Shown one piece after another: positions 22,850 through 34,016 of a stretch of 64,000 nt of DNA. Location of the stretch: NCBI GenBank assembly GCA_014529385.2, contig CM043970.1, positions 40,417,279 through 40,481,278 on the forward strand. The letters run 5' to 3'. Numbering within the stretch: the stretch's first letter is position 1; every line of letters begins with the position of its first letter. The translations under genes and the position numbers were made by a program. The stretch is from Adiantum capillus-veneris (lineage: Eukaryota > Streptophyta > Polypodiopsida > Polypodiales > Pteridaceae). A model generated the notes under the pieces. It was not told the DNA's origin. It ran no database searches and saw only the letters and a program-made list of their open reading frames with translations.

Positions 22850-23860
22850 TCAATTATCAATGATGAATTTATTTCCTAGAGGATGCGTTCGACCACTTAA
22901 AAGATCAACTCGAATGACAGAGTCTTGGAACTGTAAGTATACGTGGTTTTTGGACCAGTCATGCACCATTTTTGCTTCCCTCATGAATGGCCGCCCTAAG
23001 ATCATCTCAAATGACATAGGATGCTTGGAAAAATCCATAACAATGAAAGTCTGCCTTACCTTGTGTCCCAAGACCTTGATCCTGAGATCCTTAAGCATTC
23101 CAATAGGCGTAACAATAGATCCATTAGCCACTTTTACCACTACGCTTGTGGCTTCAAGGTGAGGTCACCCCATAGACTCCCAACAACTCTTTGTCACCAT
23201 GCTGACTCCCGCACCACCGTCAAGGACTCCCTTTACAGTTAATCCTTTAGTAGTGATTGGCAGCGTAGCATTAGATTCATCACCTTCAAAGTATTGCCCC
23301 AACTTGTTAACGGGTACTTCAATTACAGATTCATGTCCCGCTAGGTCAGATGGTGGTGCTAAATGTTCCTCATCATTCATTACCGAGTCAGGTTTGTTCA
23401 TATGTGCAAACTGTGGTAATCCGGCCTGTAATTCTCCATTGAGGAAGGCTCGAAGAGCTGAGACTAGCCCGGGGTCTTTATATAGTTTGGACATGATGGT
23501 GGTTCTAACTTCTGAAGACATGAAATCCATCAATTTGGTAACATTTAATGGCATCTTGTGGGACGTAGGACCCTGACAATAGAATGGTGAAGATGGAATC
23601 TCCACTTCCTCAAGGGGTTCGGGTATTCCCTCACCAAACATTCTCTCTAGTAGGAAAGGTGTGTGTCCACTTTCAGATGTCCTACCCTCACTCTCTTCCT
23701 GAATGATACTGGGTATAGCTAACGGCCTGTAGTTCTTGTGAGGTTGAACTTGTGTGGGAAACACTGTGTCCGACATCTGGATATGTTTGGGTTCAGGTTC
23801 TAATGTTCGTTGAGTTTCTTCCACCAAACCCCTCAGTTGTTGGACTCGTTCAATTTCCAC
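22850..23860 (-). pseudogene. gypsy protease region of the polyprotein
   Basis: The coding stretch starts at ERVQQLRGLVEE, runs through a helical segment (MSSEVRTTIMSKLYKDPGLV) and reaches VKGVLDGGAGVSMVTKSCW near 23215. After a TGA at 23165 it continues with VVVKVANGSIVTPIGML, FIVMDFSKHPMSF and EMILGRPFMR. The order DxGA, flap region, ILGRxF is the retropepsin pattern. The active-site triplet reads DGG, where DTG or DSG is usual, so activity is doubtful. It sits between the zinc knuckles and RT as expected for gag-pro-pol. Confidence 0.8.
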
Positions 23861-23974
23861 TGTTGGGTTTGGATAGGTTCCAATCTTTCTCTTGCAATCC
23901 TCATTTTTTGTCTCTCGTGGCTTATCTTGGGGGTTCGCAACTGGGTATTTTAACTTTGAATACTCTTTTGGTGT

Positions 23975-24817
23975 TTATCGTAATTCCCTCTCGTGATCCT
24001 CCTCACTGGCTTTTTCCTTTGTAGTAAGAGTTTTGGTCTCCGTGGTCTCTATCGAATCTGAGTCATCCTCAGGGTCATTCATATACACGGGATCCTCTCC
24101 TGTCCCTATGTTAGTCTTTGAACTAGGTTTTGAGCTAGAAGCATTAAGGGATTTCTTTCTTCGTGTTTTCTTCTTTCTCGCTCGGCCAATGGATGCAGCA
24201 TCTCTCTCTTCGAGGATGTAATTTTGCTTTTGGAGCATCGACCGTGTGAGTGCATTCACTGGTGCTATGTTTATAGTTGGTGGTGTCCCATCAACAATCT
24301 CTATTATGTTCAATGGTGTTATTTTCGGTGCGTTTGGATTGTTAGGACACTGTGCGATCAAATGATCTATGCCACAACGATTACAAGTGAGTATTGGCAT
24401 TGCCAATGCACTCCCTTGACTTGTTTGCATTAGTGCAGCATTCGTTTGCATTCTAAAGGGGCACTCAGCTACTCGATGTGGTCCACCACATTCGTAGCAC
24501 TGAAGAGGTGGTCTCCTGGCAAAACTATTAATGTTTTGGCCTCTTGCTGCTAGCGCAGTAGCTTGATATACCGGTTTGATTTGTCCCCAATGGTCTTCCA
24601 TATAGTACATGGGACACTCCTCAAGCATGTCGACTCCATAGGTGATACTAGAGTCTATGTCCTCTTCGTAATCTACATAAGTATTAGATGACTCGCAACC
24701 TATTTGGTTCATAGGTGTAACTCTTGGATGAGGGGGTTGCGGTCCTAGCACTGGAGGTGGCAACGGCGTGGTTTGGACCACATTTTGGGTTCTAGGGACC
24801 ATGTGCTGTAATGGCAA
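23975..24817 (-). pseudogene. Gag nucleocapsid region with two CX2CX3HX4C zinc knuckles
   Basis: In frame with gag, after a TAG. Two zinc-knuckle-like motifs, CYECGGPHRVAEC and CNRCGIDHLIAQC, have three residues between the second Cys and His where the usual retroviral knuckle has four. Downstream comes NALTRSMLQKQNYILEERDA, a basic run (RARKKKTRRKK) and an acidic Ser/Thr tail (DPEDDSDSIETTE). It ends at a TAA at 23975; the same frame resumes toward the protease. Confidence 0.75.
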
Positions 24818-24856
24818 CTATTGCTCCATGGGTGGGGTAGGCATCAATGCAGGAAC

Positions 24857-26563
24857 TCAAGGTGAGTCTGCCCAAGCTATAGGCGGTCTATTTTCCATGA
24901 TGCGTTTAAGCATTAAGCAATCCTTCGCTTGATGGTCATACCTACCACACGCGTTACAAGTCCCGTTAAACTTTACTCTGAAAGTAGGGCATTCACTCGT
25001 AGTATGTGGGCCCAAGAAAATTGAACACCATTGTTGCTCCCTTCTTGGATACATATGAGTGTTTTGTGTAGCACGAGTACCCCTAAGGCTTTCTTGGATG
25101 GCCTTGGTGAGATCTGCCAAAGTCATCTCAGATATCATTTTCTCTTTCACGATTGGCTTTATCTTCATTGGCTCATGCCCTGACGCTTGCGAGCTACGAG
25201 ACTTCGGCTCGGCAGACACTCTTTCTCGTGCAATCATTAAATTATCCTCCAATTGGATTGCATTCATGGTGACTGCTTCCCAAGTAGTGATACCTCTAAT
25301 GACTAGGCCATTATAGATACTTTCATGTCGTAGTCCCCTAATGAATCTATCGAGCAATTGGTTGTTGTTGAATCGCTCGTTTGGATTGCATCGAGAATTC
25401 AAATTCTTTAGACGACTAATGAAGTCTCTCACGGATTCACCTTCTTCTCGTTGGGCTTTCTGGAGATGAGAGGCTACACCCCAAAGTACTCCCTCTCGTA
25501 TGTATTCTTTTAAGAACAGTCTCCTAAGAGTAGAGTAGATCGTTTTCTCTTCTACTCTTAAGGTTCTATACCAATCTCCAGCCTTTCCGCTTAGGGTCAA
25601 ACTCAAAGCCTTACACTTATGTAGCTCATTGTGCTCTTCCAAGGAATCGCACACATGTTCAAAGACTTCCATATGCTTTCTAGCATCTCCGTCTCCATTG
25701 AATTTCTGTGTGAGCTTAGCTACTTGAACTGCCTTGCTCCTAGGCTGTCTATCAGGTGCACTACGCATGTTTTCCGCAATAGAGCGACCGATAGTTTGAG
25801 CAAATGCTGCCAAATCTCCTATTTGAGCAGGTATAATGGGTGTATGTGATCCTGGAACCACATGTGAGATGGGAGTTGGCCTTGGCCTTGGCATACGCCC
25901 GGCTCTTGGGTCCCATATTTTGTATGGTGGTGTACCAGACGGTGGTCCAAAGTTTACAAGCGTGGCCCTAGGCATAGGGGGTGCCTGATATGGCATGTTA
26001 TTATTAAATGGCATGGCTCCACTTGTATAAGAGCTTGGATAATTCCATTGTGGATTGTAAGCTCTTGGAATAATCGGAGGTGTAGGAGCTACATGAGGCT
26101 GAGGTACGACAGGTGCACATGATTGATACATACATGTAGGTATAGTTGGGGGCACTGTGCTACTAGGCATCGGCGCAGTGTTAACAAATGAACTCCATGG
26201 TGTACTTCTTGTCATGCTCACCATGGGGATATGCATGGTAGCCGTAGTGTCATTAATAGAAAGATGAGCTAGATCTGGGAAGGTAAAGCTGCCACTTGTG
26301 GGCTCAGATTGTACTGAGGCTCCTGGCGAAACAACATATGGAGGATCAATGGGGCTCACTGAGGGAGTCTCCATTTGTGACAAGGTTGGTTGGTTGGCCT
26401 TTCCCATATCCAAGAATCTCATTAGGCCTGCTGAAGGCATGTTGATCCCTGTGTTCTGTCTTTCTAACTCGACAATCCTATGGAGGACATCACAAACTTT
26501 CTGTTGTTGCTCATCTATGCTAGTAGCACCCGATGTGGATTGTAGAACATCTAACCAACCCAC
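24857..26563 (-). pseudogene. gag: gypsy gag: capsid and first zinc knuckles
   Basis: The frame opens near VGWLDVLQSTSG and shows a Pro-rich matrix-like region followed by the capsid block: KFNGDGDARKHMEVFEHVCD, LSGKAGDWYRTL, FLKEYIREG and ESVRDFISRLKNLN, which is the gypsy gag pattern. Near the end come CSIFLGPHTTSEC (its second Cys replaced by Phe) and CNACGRYDHQAKDC (CX2CX4HX4C). The frame stops at TGA 24857 and TAG 24818. The GTG at 26563 is not a likely start; the frame probably continued from the region at 26593-27393. Confidence 0.88.
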
Positions 26564-26592
26564 ATGATAGGTGTGTCCTGTGTACTGATCAG

Positions 26593-27393
26593 TTAAGCTT
26601 CTGCTTGTAGGTCATACTCCCAATTTTCGTTTAGGAATATCCCATCTAGGCCTGGCGTGCTGGAGGTTTCCCTTGAAGTGGAAGCATTATTGCTCCCCAT
26701 AGCTTGCCCCTCCATGACTGCCACCTTGGGAGCACTCAGTTTCTCGGCTGGCATGATTGTTGTCATAGGAGCCTTTGCTTTCAGGGCTCGACTTTGTTCT
26801 AGCCTTCGTAGGTTCTCAATTTCCCTCTCCCTTGTTGCTTGCATATAGCGTTCGATCTCTTGTACTTCGGCAAGACTCCTACCATCGGGAAGTAAAACCT
26901 CAGAGGGAGATAGTCCTAAAGGATCAGGAGGTGTAGTGGATGGAACATTCACATGCACACTCTCAAGAAGCATAGGGTCCATTTTAGGCATGAATGACGA
27001 ATTTACTTCCCCACTCCCTTCATTTATTTCATTAACCGCATGTTTGGAGCGAGTAGCTCTACTAAGGGTCTCTTTTAAGCGGCTAAACACGTTGGACCCG
27101 GGCTGTGGGCCCATGGCATGCATGTCTTGACTTGAACTATCAGGGTTTGGTGTAGGATACCCCTCCATGACTTCGTAGTTAGAGGAAGAATCACTAGACG
27201 CGATATGAGGATCTTGGGTCGCGCTACCTTGAGTCCCGGCCGAAGGTCCAGAACCTAGGGTGGAGGAATAATGGGTGCCCGCGTAAATGGAGGCACTACC
27301 AATATGCTCGTGCTCTAACACTCGTCCAATGCGTAGGTTCATATGCCTTGGATCCCCTAGAAGTGTCAGTGAGGGCCAGTGAAGGCTGCTCAC
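26593..27393 (-). pseudogene. N-terminal extension of gypsy gag
   Basis: An ATG at 27393 opens MSSLHWPSLTLLGDPRHMNL. The 266-residue frame is Ser/Pro-rich at first and then has a probable helix with charged residues (VQEIERYMQATREREIENLR). Its end overlaps in sequence with an alternative frame that leads directly into gag, so a one-base indel near 26610 probably separated them. I recognise no domain. Only about 10 bp separates it from the U3-like LTR piece, so the normal PBS and leader are missing. Confidence 0.6.
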
Positions 27394-27402
27394 CTAGTAA
27401 TA

Positions 27403-27531
27403 AGCTTTTATATGAGCTCACCCCATTCACACTTTGGCGCCCATGCTTAGCCAACTAATCCCTTGAATGTCCCGGTTAGAGTGCGCCTCTCATCGGCAAT
27501 CACTCTTACCCTTTTCCTATTGGTCCGACAA
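27403..27531 (-). repeat. Truncated 5' LTR (U3 piece) of the large gypsy element
   Basis: About 128 bp nearly identical to 15502-15631, including the TATA-like TATAAAAGCT end. It lacks the first 80 bp of the LTR and everything downstream of the TATA box. Its outer neighbour (27532 on) is unrelated to the 3' LTR. Confidence 0.85.
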
Positions 27532-27991
27532 AAATGACCAAAGTCATCAAAAGCTAGTACTAATCGGCAAACAAAGCATGACTGTTATAGCATCAAACGA
27601 CCTCCGAATGTTAGGAAACTTCTAGGACAAGTATATAAGACCTAAGCACACATGCTTATGGTCTCAAACCTCACTTTTGATGAAGTGTAAACAAACGAAA
27701 TTATTAACAACAATGAGTTTTTGACCTAGTCATTTTTTACCTTGAATGCATCTAAATGCTTAGCAATGATGTCCCAATACCCCGCCTATGCTTATTTTGT
27801 GATTTCCTAGCTTAAATTCCTACTTATGATGAAATTAGGCCATGGGTTGGCGATTCCAAAAGCTACAGTTTACCATGATATGTTTAGGTTAATGTGTAAA
27901 TCTCTTACCTGCAGTTGCAACGCAACAAACGGCACTACAATGTGATAATCGACACGGGAGTAGGAAGCATGAGAAGGAGAGAAGTGAGTGC
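27532..27991. other. Non-coding, no gene recognised
   Basis: No supported frame. It separates the truncated gypsy 5' end from the LTR at 27992. A CTGCAGGTAAGAG-type sequence on the minus strand near 27905 could be a splice donor in the leader of that LTR's transcript, but this is weak. Confidence 0.3.
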
Positions 27992-28270
27992 TGTTAGCTC
28001 ACACTGTGTATTTCTTATCCAAACCTTAACAATAACTTTCAAAAACTAGCTTTTATACGTTAGCCAAGGTTTCTTTGGTCAAAAACTAATAATTTGGGAG
28101 CTCTAAGTAAGAATAAATTGATACAATTTGGAAGCTTATAGACTCGGCTCAGCAATTACAATGTGCACTTGGAAAATAGGAGTTACAATATTCCCCATTT
28201 ATCAAAAGAATAAGTGCTTTTACAATAAAAGCTCCTGAAAAATGTTACATGGGTTAGCTTGCTGCTAACA
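27992..28270 (-). repeat. LTR (279 bp) of a minus-strand retroelement with coiled-coil gene
   Basis: Plus-strand ends are TGTTAGC and GCTAACA, a perfect 7-bp inverted terminal match. On the minus strand a TATA box (CGTATAAAAGCT) lies in the distal half. A polypurine tract abuts the inner edge, so this is the 3' LTR of an element lying to the right. I found no second copy in the window. Confidence 0.75.
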
Positions 28271-28286
28271 TTCCCCCCCTCCTCCA
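28271..28286 (-). promoter_or_regulatory. Polypurine tract next to LTR 27992-28270
   Basis: Minus-strand ATGGAGGAGGGGGGGAA is a near-perfect purine run ending at the LTR's TG. Confidence 0.8.
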
Positions 28287-28399
28287 TTGTGTCATCCCTT
28301 GATATAGTTTCATGGATTGAAATAGTCTTCAAGATGACGGCGGCTGGTGAGGTGGTCTTTAAGTGCTTGTAGAGATTTCTGATATCTGATGCGGCCTGC

Positions 28400-30800
28400 T
28401 TTCTCAGAGACTTGCAAAAACTAAATAGTGACTTTATTTTTAAGTTGTATGGCAGAATAGCCTACAAACCTTACTATCAGATTGCTAATCACCGGTCCGT
28501 ATATCTTTCTACGCCACGTGAAGAATCTCATGTAAGAAGCCTCTTCAAATGCCAACATATTGTTGGATGGCGAAAACATACATCTGGCATAGAAGTCGTA
28601 GAGGAATTCTTTTGAATTCTATCCACTCAAATCGTAGTGCAAGCCTTTATTACTTCTAAGAATGACATTTGTGGGTTCCTGCTTGCTCAGGCTCATGGAA
28701 AACTTGAATGCATGGGAGCAACATTCTGTAGATTTTATATAGCATTGTAGATAAGAGATCAAAGAGGTTCTTGAAGAAGTTCATGGTGCCAGTTAGGGGT
28801 TTCACCATGTATTCCTCAGTTGTTGGTCCTTGCTGTAGAGCTGGCAGTCTCAAGTAATTGAGCCAAGTCGGCCTCTTCTTATTTAAGGCTTCGTGTGCCT
28901 GCCATGTCCTTACCCTTGGTACAGGAGAGAATGTAGGGTCTTTTTGTATTTCTGCAGGTGCTCTTGTAAACAGAATGAGGTACCTTGAGTTTTTGTTGAG
29001 CCAATTTTTCCTCCATTTGGGGTGGAGAGCATCTAACCCTTCTTCTTGCATATCCTTGTATAGTCTTTCTTTGATTTGCGGTAGCTCCACCTTTATCAAA
29101 GGTTAGGGTAGAGACTGTTGATGCCATTGAGAATTGATTTGGTTGGGAGTGAGCTATGCTACATTGACTGAGTAAGGACTCTGAACTCCCAATCCATTCC
29201 CACTTTCCATTCAGCATCCACTTCATGGACAATCTGTTCTTTAGTGCATCTTCTTCAGCTTTAGAAAGCTATTGGCACTTGTTCCTCTTCAATGATTGGT
29301 ACTTGACTCTCCTATTTGCCCTTTTTTTGGTTGTGTTTTCATATCTGCAAAGGAGACTAATGGTATGTCTATAATTGGTTGTTTAGAGGTACTTGCCTCC
29401 TCTTGAGCTTCCCCATGCCCTTTTCTCAATAGAGCTAGTTAGCTCTCTTTAATTCCTCGATCTCCTTGAGCAACTGCTCTTGTCTTTGTACCCACATGAC
29501 GGTGAGGTCTCCCCTTTGTGTCTGTTCCAGCCTCAACTCAAGTTCTAGGTCCTTATTTCTCTTTTCCAAATTCTTGTAGACTTCATCTATTTTCCTTGAG
29601 TGAAGCTACGGCTGGGTTTTCCCTAATCCGCTCTAGGAATGCGGCTTGGTCATTCATGCGCTGCTCTGAGTATTGCAATGAAGCATTTTCTACATTTAAT
29701 TGCACTTGGAGCTTTTATACTGACCGAGTAGTGATTAAAAGCTTTTATACTGACTGAGCTTTTATACCGATTGAGTAGTGATTAAAAGTTCATTTGTCAC
29801 TTTAACCAGCTGCTGTTGATCCTTGCTTTTGTATGCATCTGACAGCTTTGTGAGAAGCTCTCCTAAATCTTCCATTTCTTTTTGTTGCTTCTCCTTGAAA
29901 TTTTGGTGTTGCTCTGCTTTGTTTTTTAGCTCTCTGATCTGTTCTTGAAGATTCTCGATGATGTTCATCCTATCTTCAAGCTCACCTTGGAGAGTTTACC
30001 TGTTCCAACTCTTTAGCTTTAGCAATGCACCTAAGAGCTGTTGTGTGCATCTTCTTTGTCATCAACTACATATGCTTTGCATACTCATTAACTTAAATGA
30101 TCACTTCATCCGTTGTTTCCCATTCTTCAGCTTCTAGCTGAGGTTGCTTAGAAGTCCCAGTAGATTTGGCTTGCAGCTCTTTTCACGGTGCAACAAATTC
30201 TGCTTGTGGCTTGGTAGATGGTTTAGTTGAATCTTCTTTAGGCTTTTTTGATGCTTCAACTAATTCTGATTGTGTTGTTGTAGAAGGTCCAGCTTTGTCT
30301 TTGTATGCTTCCTTGGATTGTTCAAAATTGGCTCCCTCCTGTTGTTTCTCTTTTCCTTTTGCTTCCTTGCCTTCATTGGATTTGACAGTTGGTAAAGGGC
30401 TTGGATGGTCTTTTGGTTCCATAGTGGATGAAGTGGGTCTTGGAGATATCTCTCCTTGTTCATATTGTGGTTCAGTTTGTAGTGCGGCTTCTGATTGCCT
30501 TTGTTGTGCAACCGACTCTTGTCTTGCTTTCCTTTGTGGTTCTAGAGCTTCTTGTATCTTTAAGGCTAAACCCTCTGCATACATTTGCTCAAGAAGATCC
30601 TTTGGATTTTCCTAAATCTTCTTCGCGGGTTTCTTGGTCCTATTATTACCCTGGGCTCCATGACTGTGGGTTTTCTCCTACAGCTTGGCAACTTCTTTCA
30701 AATGATTCTTTCTTTCTTTCGAACCTTGCTTTTTTCTGCTGCAGTTCTTCTTGATGTGCTGCAGTTCTTCTTCCAAATGTGATCAAACTTGATTGGTGGG
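28400..30800 (-). pseudogene. Coiled-coil retroelement protein, unknown function (copy 1)
   Basis: Minus-strand coding pieces with several stops and frame changes. From the N-terminal side: a Lys/Gln-rich charged segment (30800-30183, MYAEGLALKIQEALEPQRKA and a Ser/Thr/Pro linker), long helical stretches (29968-29762, IIENLQEQIRELKNKAEQHQ, and another near 29560), and a C-terminal domain (29099-28656, KKRPTWLNYLRLP, EEYMVKPL, MLYKIYRMLLPCIQVF) continuing to about 28440 with NMLAFEEASYMRFFTW. The C-terminal domain aligns by eye with that at 59600-60235 on the plus strand. No RT, integrase or protease is seen. With the PPT and LTR beside it this looks like a non-autonomous retroelement that encodes its own protein. 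Confidence 0.6.
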
Positions 30801-31736
30801 CTTGTCACAACATGTACTTTGGTCCTATAAGATCAAAGTTGAAATTTGGACTCATTGTAGCAAAAAAGTAAATAATCGTGATTAACTTTCTCATCAAATT
30901 GGACACTTTTTATTGCCAGTTGGTCCTAGACATGATATAAAGCCTCTGTGTGAGATATGGGATGATTTGGATCAAAAAATGTGACGATTAACTCAAAATT
31001 TGGATAGAAGAGCCTTTAGTGCGTTTTTTTATAAAATCTGAGATTTTCTTGATCTTTTGGGCTTGTAGTTGACATGTGGCATGAGATAGATGTGTACAAG
31101 TGATAGGTAAGGCAACAAGATGATTTTCAAGCCAATTGTGCACAAAAGTAAATAATCGCGATTAACTACAGTAACGTTTTGCATGAAAATATAATTTTAT
31201 GACCTATACACTGCTTTTTCTGGGGTGGAAGGCTGATGCTTGTCTCTGGTTGTTGATGAGTGTCTAAATCTGCAGTCCATGTAGATTGGTTAGGCCAATA
31301 AAAAAATGACGGTGCTACGGAGAAATGAATGGAAGCTAGTGATACTTGTTATCCATACTTGCCTTGGTCTATTGCAACTGGCTCGTATGGAGAGGCTGGT
31401 TGTCCGTAATTTACTGCCTTGTGTTCATTGTAGTGCCACGCTACCTTCTGGATTGTGATAGGTGAATTAGTTGCGTCGTGCGTGTGGTTTGCCGAAGTCA
31501 TCAAATTTGTCAAGATAGCGGCACAGTTTTCTTGAGTAGCTTTTGAAAGTTCAGCTAAATCAATGTTGTAACAAACCGAAGCTGCTCCATCGTGTACAGT
31601 GTAACTCCTTCAGTTTTTGTGTCGAGGAGTTGTTGTGCTTCAACATTACACAACATACTGTCGTCATCCTCGTATTGGATGTCAAGATCTTCAAGTATTT
31701 GCTTCATGAGACCTGCAGGATGTAGGAGCAAGCTGG
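30801..31736. other. Non-coding stretch with a repeated 22-bp motif
   Basis: AAAAGTAAATAATCG followed by YGATTAACT occurs near 30867 and again near 31145, about 277 bp apart. No gene is recognised. It lies between copy 1 of the coiled-coil element and the 3' side of the Helitron gene. Confidence 0.4.
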
Positions 31737-32051
31737 TTAGCGTAACAGACAGAAGGCATTATATTTTTCTTTTCTAATAGTACATGTTGTCATTCTGTCT
31801 GTGCTTGGTGTGGCCATCGTTTGGTTTAGAGCTTTATATCTTGCGTCGCACTTATTCATGAAGTTGCGAAGCTCTTGAAAAGTATGGAGCCCTTCAATAT
31901 ACGCATGGGGTTTCTCGCCTGCTGAGTTAGCCAGTCTCATCTGCTTAGTCATGAGGCAAAATCTCTTAGGTTGTATCGTTGGTTGCATTTCCTTTGCATT
32001 GTTCATGTATTGCTTGAAGAGAGCACAGTAAGATGAGTGATTGATTCGCAT
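31737..32051 (-). CDS. Short frame of unknown function on 3' side of Helitron
   Basis: A 104-codon frame opening MRINHSSYCALFKQYMNNAK and containing HAYIEGLHTFQELRNFMNKC. The composition is protein-like (mixed charged and hydrophobic) but I recognise no family. It could be an accessory frame of the Helitron or chance. Typical plant Helitrons may carry an RPA-like gene, but I cannot show OB-fold features here. Confidence 0.2.
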   Translation of the reverse strand: MRINHSSYCALFKQYMNNAKEMQPTIQPKRFCLMTKQMRLANSAGEKPHAYIEGLHTFQELRNFMNKCDARYKALNQTMATPSTDRMTTCTIRKEKYNAFCLLR

Positions 32052-32448
32052 GTGTATACATAATCAGATGCAAGAACAGACAAGCGTTCAAAATGTACCT
32101 TGTTGTGTGTGATCCATTGTTTGATTCAGTTTCCTGCACGTAAAAATAATTATTTTGATGATCTGTTGCAGTATTTCTGAAGCATAAGATCCGACAAATG
32201 TTCAAACTCAAATGAATGAAGTGAAAAAGGGAACAACAATAAATTTACAAAAGGTGGATCAGAGTGAGTAGGGGTGATAGGGAAGATTTCTCAATAATGC
32301 AACATATTGAACATGGTAAGTCCACAGAAGAGAAGATAAGTAGTTAAACGAAAATTCATGGTTTATATACAAGGCAGTTACAAGGCGATTTCATCAGTTT
32401 AATAGAAAGAGGAATTGAGACTGAAGAGGGCATAGGAAACATTCACGG
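32052..32448. other. Non-coding, no gene recognised
   Basis: AT-rich sequence between the short frame and the helicase 3' end. I could not identify a Helitron 3' hairpin and CTRR end with confidence. Confidence 0.3.
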
Positions 32449-34016
32449 CTAGAAGTTCAAAAATCTAGATGGTGTGAACATCTCTGGCGTAGGGAGCTGT
32501 AGTAAATGTAGCCGGGTTCGCTCAGTGACACATGATAGCATCACGTATAGAAGGCTAGGAGCGAAAACTTCTTTTACAATGAGCAAGACGTTGGTGTTGA
32601 TTGTTGTGCCTTGGGACTTGTGTCCAGTCATAGCATAGGCGAGAGCTATTAAGAATGTGGATTTATGGTACGAGTGCCCATTGAATGTCCGTCTGCTATT
32701 CTTTGACCGTCGAAGTGTAAGTTCTTGTTTGGATGTGTTGAGTTTGACTTTGATTGCTTTGATGCCTCCTTCTTCATCTTGGAGGATTTCATCTACGCAA
32801 CATAGTGATCCATTGGCTGCTCCAATTATTAAGTCTATGTTCTCTGTTATCAGCGCCTTTGCTCCTTCTGCTATTCTGTCAATTGCGTGGAAGTCGGGAT
32901 CTTCAAGCCATGCTTGGAGCTCACGGAGGTTGTGTGCATTTTTCTTGAGGCCGATTTGGATGATGTGACTATGCTGATGGAAGTGTTCCAAGAGAAGGTT
33001 ATTATAATATCAAACTTCACTCTTGTGTGTGCAAATGATTTTCATATTCCTATCCATGTGTTGCTCTATTTGATCTTGCGTTATGATGCGGTCACCGAGC
33101 GCAGCGTGGATCTCTTTCTTTGTGGGGAGCCTGACTCTTATTGTATTGAGGAACACTATGAAAGAGATATCTTTTGCATGGCACACTGAGCAAGACATAA
33201 TGTACGTAGTAGCAGTGGACCAATAAGTGGAGCTTGTGATGTGGCATGAGTAGCAATGATCACTTTGATGCCTGCATACTGATGGCAGCTGTGCCAAATC
33301 ACCGAACAAGAAGAGCTTTTTATCTTTGAATGGGTCTAGCAGTGTGCCGTTGGTGACATTCACAATTTGTCGTACTATGAGATCAAAAGTTTGCTTTGTC
33401 AACATAGAAATCTCGTCTATGATAATCGTGTCTGCTTCTTTGATAGTGACGTATCTGTCACATCAGTTTCAGAGATTGATAGGGGATATTGTTGTGTGCG
33501 CACTGGTATCTTGAATTGGTAATGGACAGTTGTTGTGATGCTGCTTAACCTCGTGGCCGCTGCACCAGTCGAAGCAGCGAGTGTGACAGTTTTCCCTTGC
33601 ATTATGAGTTGGCTTGTGATATATCTTATGAGAAATCTTTTGCCACTCCCAGGAGTGCCTGTGATCACATGTAGTCCACCCTTTGTTGTTGTGAGCTTCT
33701 TGTAGATCTCTGCTTGTTCAGATGTCAGTGACGCGTTCTGCACGTTTTGAAGCTCGTTTAGAAGGGCAGAGATATGAGAAGACATGTCCTGTTGCTCATA
33801 GTCTGTTTGCACATCTGGAGATTGAAATGAGGCAGCCTTTGTTGAGGATGTCTTCTGTTGTATCATGTTGTGAAATTGGTGTGTTTGATCTGTTGTGAGC
33901 ATATTTCGTTGTGTATACTCTGTGATGTACATCTCAAGGTCCTCATCTGTCAGTATCAAATTTTTAAGTTTGCACTCAAGATAGTATGACCTGGACGTGT
34001 TATCCGGTGAGAGCAA
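32449..34016 (-). pseudogene. Helitron Pif1-like helicase domain
   Basis: Continues the Rep frame after one stop. Helicase blocks: GLHVITGTPGSGKRFL (Walker A; the usual Thr after GK is Arg), VTLAASTGAAATRL, IIIDEISML (Walker B) after a frame change near 33410, LFLFGDLAQLP, and at the C-terminus FLIALAYAMTGHKSQGTTI and YVMLSCVTERTRL, which is the Pif1 motif VI with Cys in place of the usual Arg. A TGA interrupts the frame near 33010. In Helitrons this domain is fused to Rep and unwinds DNA during rolling-circle transposition. The substitutions and breaks indicate a dead copy. Confidence 0.9.

Larger units (their letters stand above)
15137..27531 (-). mobile_element. Large Ty3/gypsy retrotransposon (about 12.4 kb) with extra 3' coding region
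   Basis: Reading on the minus strand: a truncated 5' LTR piece (27531-27403), long gag with four zinc knuckles, protease, RT, RNase H, integrase, about 2.2 kb of additional coding sequence, an untranslated stretch, a PPT (15723-15711) and a 3' LTR (15710 to about 15137). Gag (from 26563) through most of integrase lies in one reading frame broken only by stop codons, so the ancestor probably had a single gag-pro-pol frame. RT and integrase order place it in Ty3/gypsy. I see no chromodomain, so an Athila/Tat-like lineage is plausible but not shown. Confidence 0.9.

Noticed and set aside
30166-30754. Plus-strand Ser/Cys/Leu-rich frames opposite the coiled-coil gene
   Set aside because: Antisense to a charged helical coding stretch, which creates such composition automatically.
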